A DNA stretch of 7,218 nt, from assembly GCA_900321195.1 (NCBI GenBank), contig ONVG01000077.1, forward strand, positions 1 through 7,218, given 5' to 3'. Below the pieces are notes generated by a model. The model was not told the origin of the DNA, ran no database searches, and worked only from the letters and a program-made list of their open reading frames with translations. Both the position numbers and the translations under genes were made by a program. Below, one piece after another: positions 1-6,024 of this stretch (the first letter of the stretch is position 1; each line of letters starts with the position of its first letter). Source of the DNA: an uncultured Eubacteriales bacterium. Its GTDB lineage: Bacteria; Bacillota; Clostridia; Oscillospirales; Acutalibacteraceae.

Positions 1-84
1 AGGTTAAGCAAGAAACGAATTATGTTTATGGCTGCTCTCAATCCGGATTTCTTTTTGAAGATACTTTTTGAGCCTTTAAAGTAA
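1..84 (+). CDS. C-terminal end of an upstream gene (partial, unidentified)
   Basis: The first reading frame is open from the left edge to a TAA at 82-84, giving 27 residues ending in NPDFFLKILFEPLK. The composition (Phe, Leu and Lys with a basic start) resembles the tail of a real protein, and the stop falls just before the promoter at 118-146. No family can be recognised from so few residues. A second frame (from base 3 to a TGA at 69-71) is also open, so the frame choice is a judgement based on residue composition. Confidence 0.4.
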   Translation, partial: RLSKKRIMFMAALNPDFFLKILFEPLK

Positions 85-117
85 ATGCTGTTGCCCTGGA
101 TGGCATACTTAATATTA

Positions 118-146
118 TTGACAAATAGTGTTATTGGTAGTATAAT
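118..146 (+). promoter_or_regulatory. Perfect-consensus SigA (sigma-70 type) promoter of the sortase unit
   Basis: TTGACA at 118-123 and TATAAT at 141-146 both match the housekeeping consensus at all six positions and are separated by exactly 17 bases. Transcription would begin near 153, leaving an untranslated leader of about 55 bases before the ATG at 208. No operator-like dyad overlaps the hexamers, so strong constitutive expression is inferred. Confidence 0.88.
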
Positions 147-207
147 GGTCATAAATAAGAATTCAGATGATGATTTCTTATATTATTTTTTCAGAAAGGA
201 AATGTAT

Positions 208-834
208 ATGAAAAAGTTTCTTAAAGTTCTTTCTGTATGTGCGCTTTCAGCAGCTGTAGCTGTCGGTGCTTCCGTAACAGCTTCCGCAGCAGGCATAAAC
301 AGCGCTGAACAGAAGATCCTTGATGAGCTTCACACAACTGTTACTATGCAGGGCGTTGAGAAATCCTTGCCTGTAAGCTATATCAATCAGACTGAAAACT
401 ATCTGAATACGGTTGAACTTACAGATGAAGAAGCTGATGAGATAATAAAAGGAATCGAAGAAACAAAGAATTATCTCACAAGCACAGGCGCTGCAAACTA
501 CAAAGAGCTTACTGACGCACAGGTAGATCAGTTCTTCTCTTTGTGCCAGAAAACTGTTGATGTTATTGACCTTACCATCGCTTACAACAAGTCTGAGATG
601 GAAGTATCTATCGTAGACAAAAGCGACAAGGTACTCTTCAACACAAAGCTCAACAGCAAGACTCCCGGCGGTTCAGGCGGAGATATCATCGATCCTAATC
701 CTATCATAGACACAGGCTTTGGTCTTAATATGTCAGGTGTTATGACAGTTGCAGGCGTTGGCATACTCCTCGTTTCAGCAGCAGGCGTTTATCTCATCAA
801 AACAAAGAAAAAGGTTGAGTCTGAAAATGCGTAA
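208..834 (+). CDS. Secreted acidic protein with C-terminal anchor; putative sortase substrate
   Basis: The product is 208 residues. A basic start (MKKFLKVLSV), a hydrophobic core and an ASA/A cleavage site near residue 27 form a Sec signal peptide. Residues 30-145 are an acidic, mostly helical domain with one Cys (113). A flexible linker (PGGSGG, 153-158) leads to DPNPIIDTG (162-170), a hydrophobic helix (about 173-197) and a basic KTKKK tail. That order is the architecture of a sortase sorting signal, with IIDTG in the place of LPXTG. The next gene, overlapping by 8 bases, is a sortase, so this is probably its substrate. The start at 208 is chosen because AGAAAGGA at 193-200 lies 7 bases upstream and the signal peptide begins there. 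An ATG at 202 is only 1 base from that site, and one at 85 lies upstream of the promoter. I recognise the general arrangement from clostridial genomes but not a named family, and the biochemical role is unknown. Plain membrane anchoring without sortase processing is the alternative. Confidence 0.85.
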   Translation: MKKFLKVLSVCALSAAVAVGASVTASAAGINSAEQKILDELHTTVTMQGVEKSLPVSYINQTENYLNTVELTDEEADEIIKGIEETKNYLTSTGAANYKELTDAQVDQFFSLCQKTVDVIDLTIAYNKSEMEVSIVDKSDKVLFNTKLNSKTPGGSGGDIIDPNPIIDTGFGLNMSGVMTVAGVGILLVSAAGVYLIKTKKKVESENA

Positions 835-1558
835 AAAGCATCACTCACACAAAAATTCTTTATATGGGAAGGATCTCGTTATTCTTCCCATAGTTTTTTG
901 TGTAATAATCTATATAATATGTACCGTTGTGGCAATTGCATCCGTTGGCTCATATATGCCTACTATCAAGATGTTTTTTTCTGACAGCGGAAAAGATATG
1001 TCTGAAAATTATGTGAATATTTTCGTTCCCGTTGATGAGCCTTCGGAAACAGAAGCTTCCGGATCGCCTTCTTCGCCTTCCGCTCCTTCAGCCGAGAAAA
1101 AGGAAACTGTAAGCATATCAAGCTTTACCTACCCATCCTATGACAATCAGTTTGGTGAGCTGATAATAGAGGACTGTCAGGTGAATGCAAAGCTCTTTTT
1201 CGGCGACAGCAGCATGGCTCTCAGGAACGGTGTCGGAGTATATTACGGAAGCTCTATTCCCGGATACGGAAAAACTATCCTTGTCGCAGGACATAACAAT
1301 ACCTATTTCAACGGCTTGAAATATGCCAAAAAGGGTCAGATAATAAAAATAAGGACCAACTACGGCAATTACAGGTATGAAATAACCGATACGCAGATAA
1401 AGGATAAAAACGACCGTTCTGCTTACGACCTCAGCGCTGATCACGAAAACCTTATACTTTATACATGCTATCCTTTTGATGAACTGGGACTTACTCCGAA
1501 CAGATTTTTTGTTTATGCTAAACCCGTTTCAGGTCCCGTCATAGACAAAAAAAGTTGA
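827..1558 (+). CDS. Class D-type sortase (cysteine transpeptidase)
   Basis: The product is 243 residues. Sortases cut a C-terminal sorting signal and transfer the protein to a cell-wall amine, acting on the outer face of the membrane. A basic, His-rich cytoplasmic tip (residues 1-10) precedes one membrane helix (about 17-43). A Ser/Pro/Glu-rich stalk (about 70-95) leads to the catalytic beta-barrel (about 97-235). The three catalytic residues are visible: His156 in VAGHN, Cys214 in LYTCYPF and Arg226 in TPNRFFVYA. The TCYPF context followed by a P-x-R-[YF] motif fits class D sortases better than class A, B or C. The gene starts inside the end of the preceding one (8-base overlap, AAAATGCGTAA), with only a weak AAGG at 811-814, so translational coupling is likely. 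The nearest inferred substrate is the preceding protein. Earlier in-frame starts would prepend residues translated from within the upstream gene and lack a ribosome binding site. The family call is secure, the exact subclass less so. Confidence 0.92.
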   Translation: MRKKHHSHKNSLYGKDLVILPIVFCVIIYIICTVVAIASVGSYMPTIKMFFSDSGKDMSENYVNIFVPVDEPSETEASGSPSSPSAPSAEKKETVSISSFTYPSYDNQFGELIIEDCQVNAKLFFGDSSMALRNGVGVYYGSSIPGYGKTILVAGHNNTYFNGLKYAKKGQIIKIRTNYGNYRYEITDTQIKDKNDRSAYDLSADHENLILYTCYPFDELGLTPNRFFVYAKPVSGPVIDKKS

Positions 1559-1572
1559 TTGGAGGGTCTTGA

Positions 1573-2511
1573 ATGTCAGAAACAGAAAATGAACAGCAGG
1601 AATTTGAAACTGTACAGGAGCAAAATACCGAGCCTGAAAATAACGGCGAGCATCATCACAGACATAAGCACCGCAGACGCAAGTCAAAGGTAAAGCCGTT
1701 TGCCTACTCTGTACTGTCATTTTTCCTTGCTTTTATTATCTTCCTGCTGTCCGTATGCATCGTGCTGTACTCTACGGTATTTTCCAAGGAATATATGTTC
1801 AGCGTAATGCGCTCAAACGGATATTATTCTTCGGTAAGCTCAGATCTTAGAAGCCGTATGGAAGACCTTTGCGATGCAAGCGGATTTGAAAAGAAATTTG
1901 CCGATGAATTTGTAAAAAGCTACGATATGCAGGAGGCTGTAGAGGATTATATATCAGCTTTCTATTCGGGCGACAATACGCTTGTCGATACAAATCACTT
2001 CAAGCAGCACCTCCATCTTGCAGTACAGGAATATACCGCAGAAAAGAATATAAATGTAAACAATGATATGCAGACTAATATCAACTACTTTGTAAACAAG
2101 GCAGCCGATATATATGTAAACCATATTTCAATACCGTTCTTTTCTATATTCGGAAACTATGTATATAAATTGAGAGATACACTTAATGTAATTACCTTCT
2201 CTTTAGCCGCTGCTGCGCTTATAATAACGGCAATAATCTTCTTCACCACTGAGTATAAGCACCGCCGATGCAGATATATGTTCTATGCATCCGCAGGTTC
2301 AGCTTTGGCTGTTTTATTGCTTCCTACAATAGTATTATTGTCGGGCAAGATAAAAAAGATAAACTTTACCGATGCTTCAAGCTATAATCTGTTTGTAAAC
2401 TATTTCAGCGGTCTGTTTTACAGCTTCTATATATGGGCAGGCGCGCTTGCTGTTATATCAGCGCTTTTCTTCTATCTTTATGTAAAGCATTACCGTCACG
2501 CTGTAAGCTGA
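1573..2511 (+). CDS. Four-helix membrane protein of unknown function in the sortase unit
   Basis: The product is 312 residues and I do not recognise its family. GGAGG at 1561-1565, 7 bases before the ATG, is a strong ribosome binding site, and only 14 bases separate the gene from the sortase, so the two are co-transcribed. The first 42 residues are charged and presumably cytoplasmic: an acidic Glu/Gln stretch, then a His/Arg/Lys cluster around EHHHRHKHRRRK (26-37). A first helix (about 43-69) is followed by an extracytoplasmic, mainly helical domain of about 135 residues (70-204). Three more helices follow (about 205-225, 234-256 and 280-304), with a basic loop (EYKHRRCR, 227-234) after helix 2 that fits a cytoplasmic location. 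No catalytic motif is visible. Position as the last gene before the terminator suggests a partner of the sortase or its substrate, for example a chaperone or scaffold, but this is context-based only. Confidence 0.85.
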   Translation: MSETENEQQEFETVQEQNTEPENNGEHHHRHKHRRRKSKVKPFAYSVLSFFLAFIIFLLSVCIVLYSTVFSKEYMFSVMRSNGYYSSVSSDLRSRMEDLCDASGFEKKFADEFVKSYDMQEAVEDYISAFYSGDNTLVDTNHFKQHLHLAVQEYTAEKNINVNNDMQTNINYFVNKAADIYVNHISIPFFSIFGNYVYKLRDTLNVITFSLAAAALIITAIIFFTTEYKHRRCRYMFYASAGSALAVLLLPTIVLLSGKIKKINFTDASSYNLFVNYFSGLFYSFYIWAGALAVISALFFYLYVKHYRHAVS

Positions 2512-2513
2512 TC

Positions 2514-2554
2514 AAAGCCTTCTTGCACATTTTCCGTGTGAGAAGGCTTTTCTT
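2514..2554 (+). terminator. Intrinsic terminator of the sortase unit
   Basis: A 15-pair stem joins 2514-2528 (AAAGCCTTCTTGCAC) to 2536-2550 (GTGTGAGAAGGCTTT) with two G-T wobbles and a 7-base loop, followed by TTCTT. It begins 2 bases after the stop of the third gene, so the promoter at 118-146 and this site delimit one transcript. Confidence 0.9.
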
Positions 2555-2600
2555 AACATTAATATAGACTTGAACGTACAAGAATTGAGGAACTGAAAAA

Positions 2601-2822
2601 ATGATATTTCTGAAAATAATTTCTGCTGTTCTCGGAACTGCGTTTACCCTTTTCGGATATTTTATTTACTTTCGTAAAAAATACAGTCTTATAAACGGCT
2701 TTGATGCCGATATGAAAGCAGGGCTTAAAGATGAAAGCTATGCTAAGCGTGTAGGATTGGCGGAATTTATTATAGGTATAATAATTCTGGTAACAAGTAT
2801 AATACTTGTAATTTTTGCTTAA
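2601..2822 (+). CDS. Small two-helix membrane protein, DUF3784-like
   Basis: The product is 73 residues. It has an N-terminal membrane helix (about 3-24), a short basic patch (FRKKY), a polar middle segment containing INGFDADMKAG and YAKRVGLAEF, and a second helix (about 51-72) that ends the protein. The pattern 'x-I-N-G-F/Y ... A-K/R-R-x-G-L' between two helices resembles the DUF3784 family of Firmicutes membrane proteins, whose function is unknown. That match is from memory of the family, not from a search. GAGGA at 2587-2591 lies 9 bases before the ATG. Only 19 bases separate its stop from the phosphatase start, so they are probably co-transcribed. No convincing promoter is visible in the 46 bases between the upstream terminator and this gene. 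Confidence 0.8.
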   Translation: MIFLKIISAVLGTAFTLFGYFIYFRKKYSLINGFDADMKAGLKDESYAKRVGLAEFIIGIIILVTSIILVIFA

Positions 2823-2841
2823 ACAAAGAAAGGTCGGTTTT

Positions 2842-3297
2842 ATGATAAAAATACTTTTTGTCTGTCATGGAAATATATGCAGGAGTCCTATGGCAGAGTT
2901 CATAATGAAAAATATAGTAAAAAATCACCGTATGGAAAACAGTTTTGAGATAGCGTCTGCGGCAACATCCTCCGAGGAACTCGGAAATCCTGTCTATCCT
3001 CCCGCAAGAAGAAAGCTCATGGAAAACGGTATAAGCTGTGACGGAAAGACCGCGCGCAAAATGACCGTAAATGACTATCATTATTATGATATGATCATAC
3101 TCATGGACTACAACAATATGAAAAACGCAAAGCGTATAATCGGCAATGATACCGAGCAAAAGCTTCATATGCTCATGGACTATACAGAGAAGGGCGGAAC
3201 TGTTTCAGATCCTTGGTACACACGTGATTTTGACAGAGCATACAACGACATACTCGAAGGCTGTCAGGGGCTGTTCGATACACTTGTCAATAAGTAA
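2842..3297 (+). CDS. Low-molecular-weight protein tyrosine phosphatase
   Basis: The product is 151 residues, the normal size for the family. It hydrolyses phosphotyrosine through a cysteinyl-phosphate intermediate in the cytoplasm. In bacteria such enzymes often counteract BY-kinases controlling exopolysaccharide export. The signature P-loop sits at the N terminus: FVCHGNICRS with nucleophile Cys8 and Arg14 (C-x5-R). The general-acid loop is DPWY at 123-126, with Asp123 as proton donor, which marks a phosphatase rather than an arsenate reductase. The start at 2842 is chosen because the family begins almost directly with the beta-strand IKILFVCHG, and AAAGG at 2829-2833 lies 8 bases upstream. 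An earlier in-frame start would overlap the preceding gene. No tyrosine kinase is visible in this window, so the substrate is unknown. The only neighbour in the transcript is the small membrane protein just upstream. Confidence 0.94.
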   Translation: MIKILFVCHGNICRSPMAEFIMKNIVKNHRMENSFEIASAATSSEELGNPVYPPARRKLMENGISCDGKTARKMTVNDYHYYDMIILMDYNNMKNAKRIIGNDTEQKLHMLMDYTEKGGTVSDPWYTRDFDRAYNDILEGCQGLFDTLVNK

Positions 3298-3300
3298 CAC

Positions 3301-3338
3301 AAAAAGGGCTGACGGGTAAGTTCCCGACAACCCTTTTT
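3301..3338. terminator. Bidirectional intrinsic terminator between convergent genes
   Basis: The arms 3301-3316 (AAAAAGGGCTGACGGG) and 3323-3338 (CCCGACAACCCTTTTT) pair with two mismatches around a 6-base loop. The A5 on the left and T5 on the right make a U-run on both strands, so the element can end the phosphatase transcript on the plus strand and the copA transcript on the minus strand. Confidence 0.88.
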
Positions 3339-3363
3339 ATTATTCTTCAGAATTTTCACTGTC

Positions 3364-3385
3364 AAAAAATACTGAGCGCTGCTCA
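3364..3385 (-). terminator. Weak terminator-like hairpin overlapping the copA stop codon
   Basis: On the minus strand TGAGC-AGC-GCTCA (3385-3373) forms a 5-pair stem whose first three bases are the copA stop codon. It is followed shortly by a T6 run (3369-3364). The stem is short with a 3-base loop, so it would be at best an auxiliary stop before the stronger bidirectional terminator downstream. Confidence 0.35.
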
Positions 3386-3595
3386 CGGAGTTATTGAACA
3401 GAATTCAAAGTCCCTGTCCTCGATAGCTTCTTTTACTGCCTGCTCGTCAAGCTCACCTGAAAGTGTTATAACTGCTGTGCCGCTCTCGTGGCTGACTTCT
3501 GCGCTTTCAATAAAATCAAGCTTTTCAAGCGCCTTTTTAACTGTTGCTTCACAGTGACCGCACATCATTCCCTTGATATTCACTGTCTTTGTCAT
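3383..3595 (-). CDS. copZ: CopZ-like copper chaperone from an internal start within copA (putative)
   Basis: In the copA frame, codon 772 is an ATG that begins MTKTVNIKGMMCGHCEATV and runs 70 residues to the shared stop, the size of a free CopZ chaperone. It contains the Cu(I)-binding motif MMCGHC (local Cys12 and Cys15) and a predicted beta-alpha-beta-beta-alpha-beta HMA fold. Immediately upstream is AAGGGAGGGGAGAGT (3610-3596), with GGAGG 7 bases before the ATG. This is far better than the site for the full-length pump. Free CopZ carries Cu(I) in the cytoplasm to CopA, so making both from one gene would match chaperone supply to pump supply. In the -1 frame a tandem TGATAA (3620-3615) lies just before this site, which is consistent with formerly separate copA and copZ genes that fused after losing a frame boundary. 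The domain and start signal are seen directly; separate production is inference. Confidence 0.55.
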   Translation of the reverse strand: MTKTVNIKGMMCGHCEATVKKALEKLDFIESAEVSHESGTAVITLSGELDEQAVKEAIEDRDFEFCSITP

Positions 3596-5908
3596 ACTCT
3601 CCCCTCCCTTCTCGTTATCATTGACCGGACATTGCGCATTGTAAACTGAACATTTTACTTTAAACCTGTTCAGTCTAAGCGCATTCATGCAGACGGTAAA
3701 GCTTGAAAGGCTCATAGCTGCCGCGCTTATCATAGGAGACATATTAAGTCCGAAAAGTCCTGCCGCAAGAGGAATACATATAATGTTATAAATGAATGCC
3801 CAGAAAAGATTTTCACGGATATTCCTCAGTACCGCCCTTGAAAGTCTTACAGCCGATACCGCATCCATCAGTGTACTGTTAGTGAGAACTACGTCTGCGG
3901 ATTCTATCGCAACATCTGTACCTGCTCCAATCGCTATTCCCACATCTGCTCTCGTCAGCGCAGGCGCATCATTTATACCGTCGCCCACCATAGCAGTCAT
4001 ACCGCTTTCTCTGAGAGTGCGTATGACTTCCTCTTTTTTATCAGGCAATACTCCTGCTATGACCTCATCAACGCCTGCAATGTCCCCTACTGCCTTGGCT
4101 GTCCTCTCGTTGTCGCCCGTAAGCATTACGACACGAAGCCCTGACTTTTTCAGCTCGCCTACAGCTTCTGCCGAATCGTGCCTTATAGTATCGGCAACTG
4201 CCGCCATTCCGATAAGCTTATTATCCGATATAAAGAAAAGCGGTGTTTTGCCCTGCTCTGAAAGGATCTTCGACTTTTCGGAAAATTCATCAGGTATCTT
4301 TACAAGGCTGCTTATATATTTTTCACTGCCGCCACAAATATTATGCCCGTCAATGACAGCTTTAAGTCCGTTTCCCGCAAGTGCTGAAAATTCCGTTGCC
4401 TCTTTAAAAGAAATATTTCTCCTTTTTGCTTCCGATATTACAGCCCCTGCAAGAGGATGCTCGCTTTTCTGTTCAAGTGATGCCGCTGTTTCAAGAAAGG
4501 CGTTTTCTGAAATATTTCCGTAAAGGAATATATCCGTAACTCTTGGTTCTCCTGTGGTTATGGTGCCCGTTTTGTCAAGAGCTATAATGCGTACCCTGCC
4601 TGTGTTTTCAAGCGCTTCACTCGTTTTGAAAAGTATTCCGTTCTTTGCACCGACTCCGTTACCTACCATTATAGCTACGGGCGTTGCAAGTCCCAGAGCA
4701 CACGGACACGATATTACAAGCACTGATATTCCTCTTGCAAGTGCAAAGCTCAGAGTACTTCCGGATATAAGCCAGCCGAAAATAACTGTCAGCGAAACGG
4801 CTATAACGGCAGGAACAAATACTTCCGACACCTTATCCGCTATCCTTGCAATAGGCGCTTTGGTCGCCGCCGCATCGGATACCATGCGAATTATCTGTGC
4901 AAGTGATGTATCACGTCCTACCCTCACAGCGCGGCATTTCATATATCCCGACTTATTTATAGCGGCGGCGCTCACTATATCACCCTTTGCTTTATCAACA
5001 GGCACAGACTCACCAGTAAGCGCTGACTCGTCAACGGCGCTTGCTCCCTCGATAACTACGCCGTCAACAGGTATTCTGTCTCCGGGATATACAAGGAATA
5101 TATCCCCTACCGTTACTTCATCCGCATTTACCTCGATATTTTTCCCGTCACGCACAACAAGAGCAGTTTTCGGCGCAAGCTTCATAAGACTTTTTAGTGC
5201 GTTTGTAGTCCGCCCCTTTGAAACTGCTTCGAGGAGCTTTCCGACAGTTATAAGCGCAGGTATCATTGCCGCAGATTCAAAATACAGCTCGTTATGGTAT
5301 ATATGCATAAGCTCCGTATTTGTACTGCCGTCTGCAATAAGTCCGCACATCCTATAGAACACTAAAACGCTCCACACGAAAGACACAGCCGAACCGAGTG
5401 CTACAAGCGTGTCCATATTAGGTGATGCATGAAAAAGAGCTTTGAATCCGCTTGTAAAGAATTTACGGTTTATTATCATAACAACGGCGGCGAGTATCAT
5501 TTGTGTAAGAGTAAGCGCAAGGTGATTATGAACAAAATAAGACGGTATCGGCGCACCCAGCATATTCACACCCATTGTTATATACATAAGTACGGCAAGG
5601 AATACTGCCGAAAGTATCAGCCTTCGTTTCAAAACAGGCGTTTCATTATCCCTTAGTGCTTCCTCCTCCGCCTTAAATCCGCATGAACAGTCATCACTCT
5701 TATCGGTACCGCCCTTTATTCCCGCACCATAGCCGGCATTTATGACAGCGGCAATAATATCCTCATCACTTGCAGTACCCTCAACTCCCATTGAGTTTGT
5801 AAGAAGGCTGACAGAAACAGACTCTACGCCTTTCACCTTTGAAACAGCCTTCTCGACTCTTGCCTGACAAGCCGCGCAGGACATCCCCGTAACAATATAC
5901 TGTTTCAT
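3383..5908 (-). CDS. copA: Cu(I)-exporting P1B-type ATPase with N- and C-terminal metal-binding domains
   Basis: The product is 841 residues and pumps Cu(I) out of the cytoplasm at the cost of ATP. Domains in order: HMA domain (about 2-66) with GMSCAAC (Cys11, Cys14); a linker carrying CSC (74-76); two pairs of helices (about 94-147 and 166-228); actuator domain with TGES (298-301); helices 5 and 6 with the transport motif CPC (401-403); phosphorylation site DKTGT (Asp445); HP motif (484-485); GDGIND hinge (642-647); helices 7 and 8. YN at 707-708 and MSLSS at 732-736 with the CPC motif are the Cu(I)/Ag(I) signature. The core ends near residue 750. A 22-residue linker with two Cys (753, 760) then joins a second HMA domain (about 773-836) with GMMCGHC, which looks like an appended CopZ and may also be made separately. 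The start at 5908 is chosen because MKQYIVTGMSC is the usual family beginning. An ATG at 5932 has no ribosome binding site, and the one here (GTGGTG) is also weak. No copper regulator gene or CopY-type operator is visible nearby. Confidence 0.95.
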   Translation of the reverse strand: MKQYIVTGMSCAACQARVEKAVSKVKGVESVSVSLLTNSMGVEGTASDEDIIAAVINAGYGAGIKGGTDKSDDCSCGFKAEEEALRDNETPVLKRRLILSAVFLAVLMYITMGVNMLGAPIPSYFVHNHLALTLTQMILAAVVMIINRKFFTSGFKALFHASPNMDTLVALGSAVSFVWSVLVFYRMCGLIADGSTNTELMHIYHNELYFESAAMIPALITVGKLLEAVSKGRTTNALKSLMKLAPKTALVVRDGKNIEVNADEVTVGDIFLVYPGDRIPVDGVVIEGASAVDESALTGESVPVDKAKGDIVSAAAINKSGYMKCRAVRVGRDTSLAQIIRMVSDAAATKAPIARIADKVSEVFVPAVIAVSLTVIFGWLISGSTLSFALARGISVLVISCPCALGLATPVAIMVGNGVGAKNGILFKTSEALENTGRVRIIALDKTGTITTGEPRVTDIFLYGNISENAFLETAASLEQKSEHPLAGAVISEAKRRNISFKEATEFSALAGNGLKAVIDGHNICGGSEKYISSLVKIPDEFSEKSKILSEQGKTPLFFISDNKLIGMAAVADTIRHDSAEAVGELKKSGLRVVMLTGDNERTAKAVGDIAGVDEVIAGVLPDKKEEVIRTLRESGMTAMVGDGINDAPALTRADVGIAIGAGTDVAIESADVVLTNSTLMDAVSAVRLSRAVLRNIRENLFWAFIYNIICIPLAAGLFGLNMSPMISAAAMSLSSFTVCMNALRLNRFKVKCSVYNAQCPVNDNEKGGESMTKTVNIKGMMCGHCEATVKKALEKLDFIESAEVSHESGTAVITLSGELDEQAVKEAIEDRDFEFCSITP
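3596..3608 (-). promoter_or_regulatory. Strong internal Shine-Dalgarno sequence inside copA
   Basis: On the minus strand GGGAGGGGAGAGT directly precedes ATG at 3595-3593. The GGAGG core (3607-3603) lies 7 bases from the ATG, ideal for initiation. It encodes the Gly-Gly-Glu-Ser of the interdomain linker, a region with little apparent protein constraint. Confidence 0.7.
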
Positions 5909-6024
5909 CACCACACCACTTTCAAAAAACATTTATTACTTAGTTGGTTTTCAGCAATTGAACGTCAGAATTTCGACCAATTCCGGTTTACTGCGCTCTG
6001 TTTTTGTTATCTTTAACTGCATTA

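Noticed and set aside
3..71. An alternative open frame at the left edge ending in TGA at 69-71.
   Set aside because: It is also open, but its composition looks less protein-like than the frame ending at 84. The choice is uncertain.
85..207. An in-frame ATG at 85 that would lengthen the first sortase-unit protein by 41 residues.
   Set aside because: The -35 and -10 hexamers lie inside this stretch, there is no ribosome binding site at 85, and the signal peptide begins at 208.
749..826. An earlier in-frame start for the sortase.
   Set aside because: It would add residues translated from within the upstream gene. The basic tip and membrane helix start naturally at 827.
3651..3668. A frameshift signal (TTTAAAG) near the end of the ATPase core, by analogy with E. 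coli copA.
   Set aside because: The slippery bases are in the wrong phase relative to the reading frame, and the gene needs no frameshift to reach the second domain.
3792..5357. Two long plus-strand open frames antisense to copA.
   Set aside because: They are Ser/Thr/Ala-rich shadow frames with no recognisable domain. The minus-strand frame has every P1B ATPase motif.
5909..5932. An ATG at 5932 as the copA start.
   Set aside because: There is no ribosome binding site before it, and the eight extra residues precede the point where family members normally begin.
5909..6024. A possible copper operator or promoter upstream of copA.
   Set aside because: No CopY-type TACA-N2-TGTA box or convincing CsoR-type dyad was seen. 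Only weak hexamers (TTCAAT-18-TAATAA) are present, which is too poor to report as a feature.
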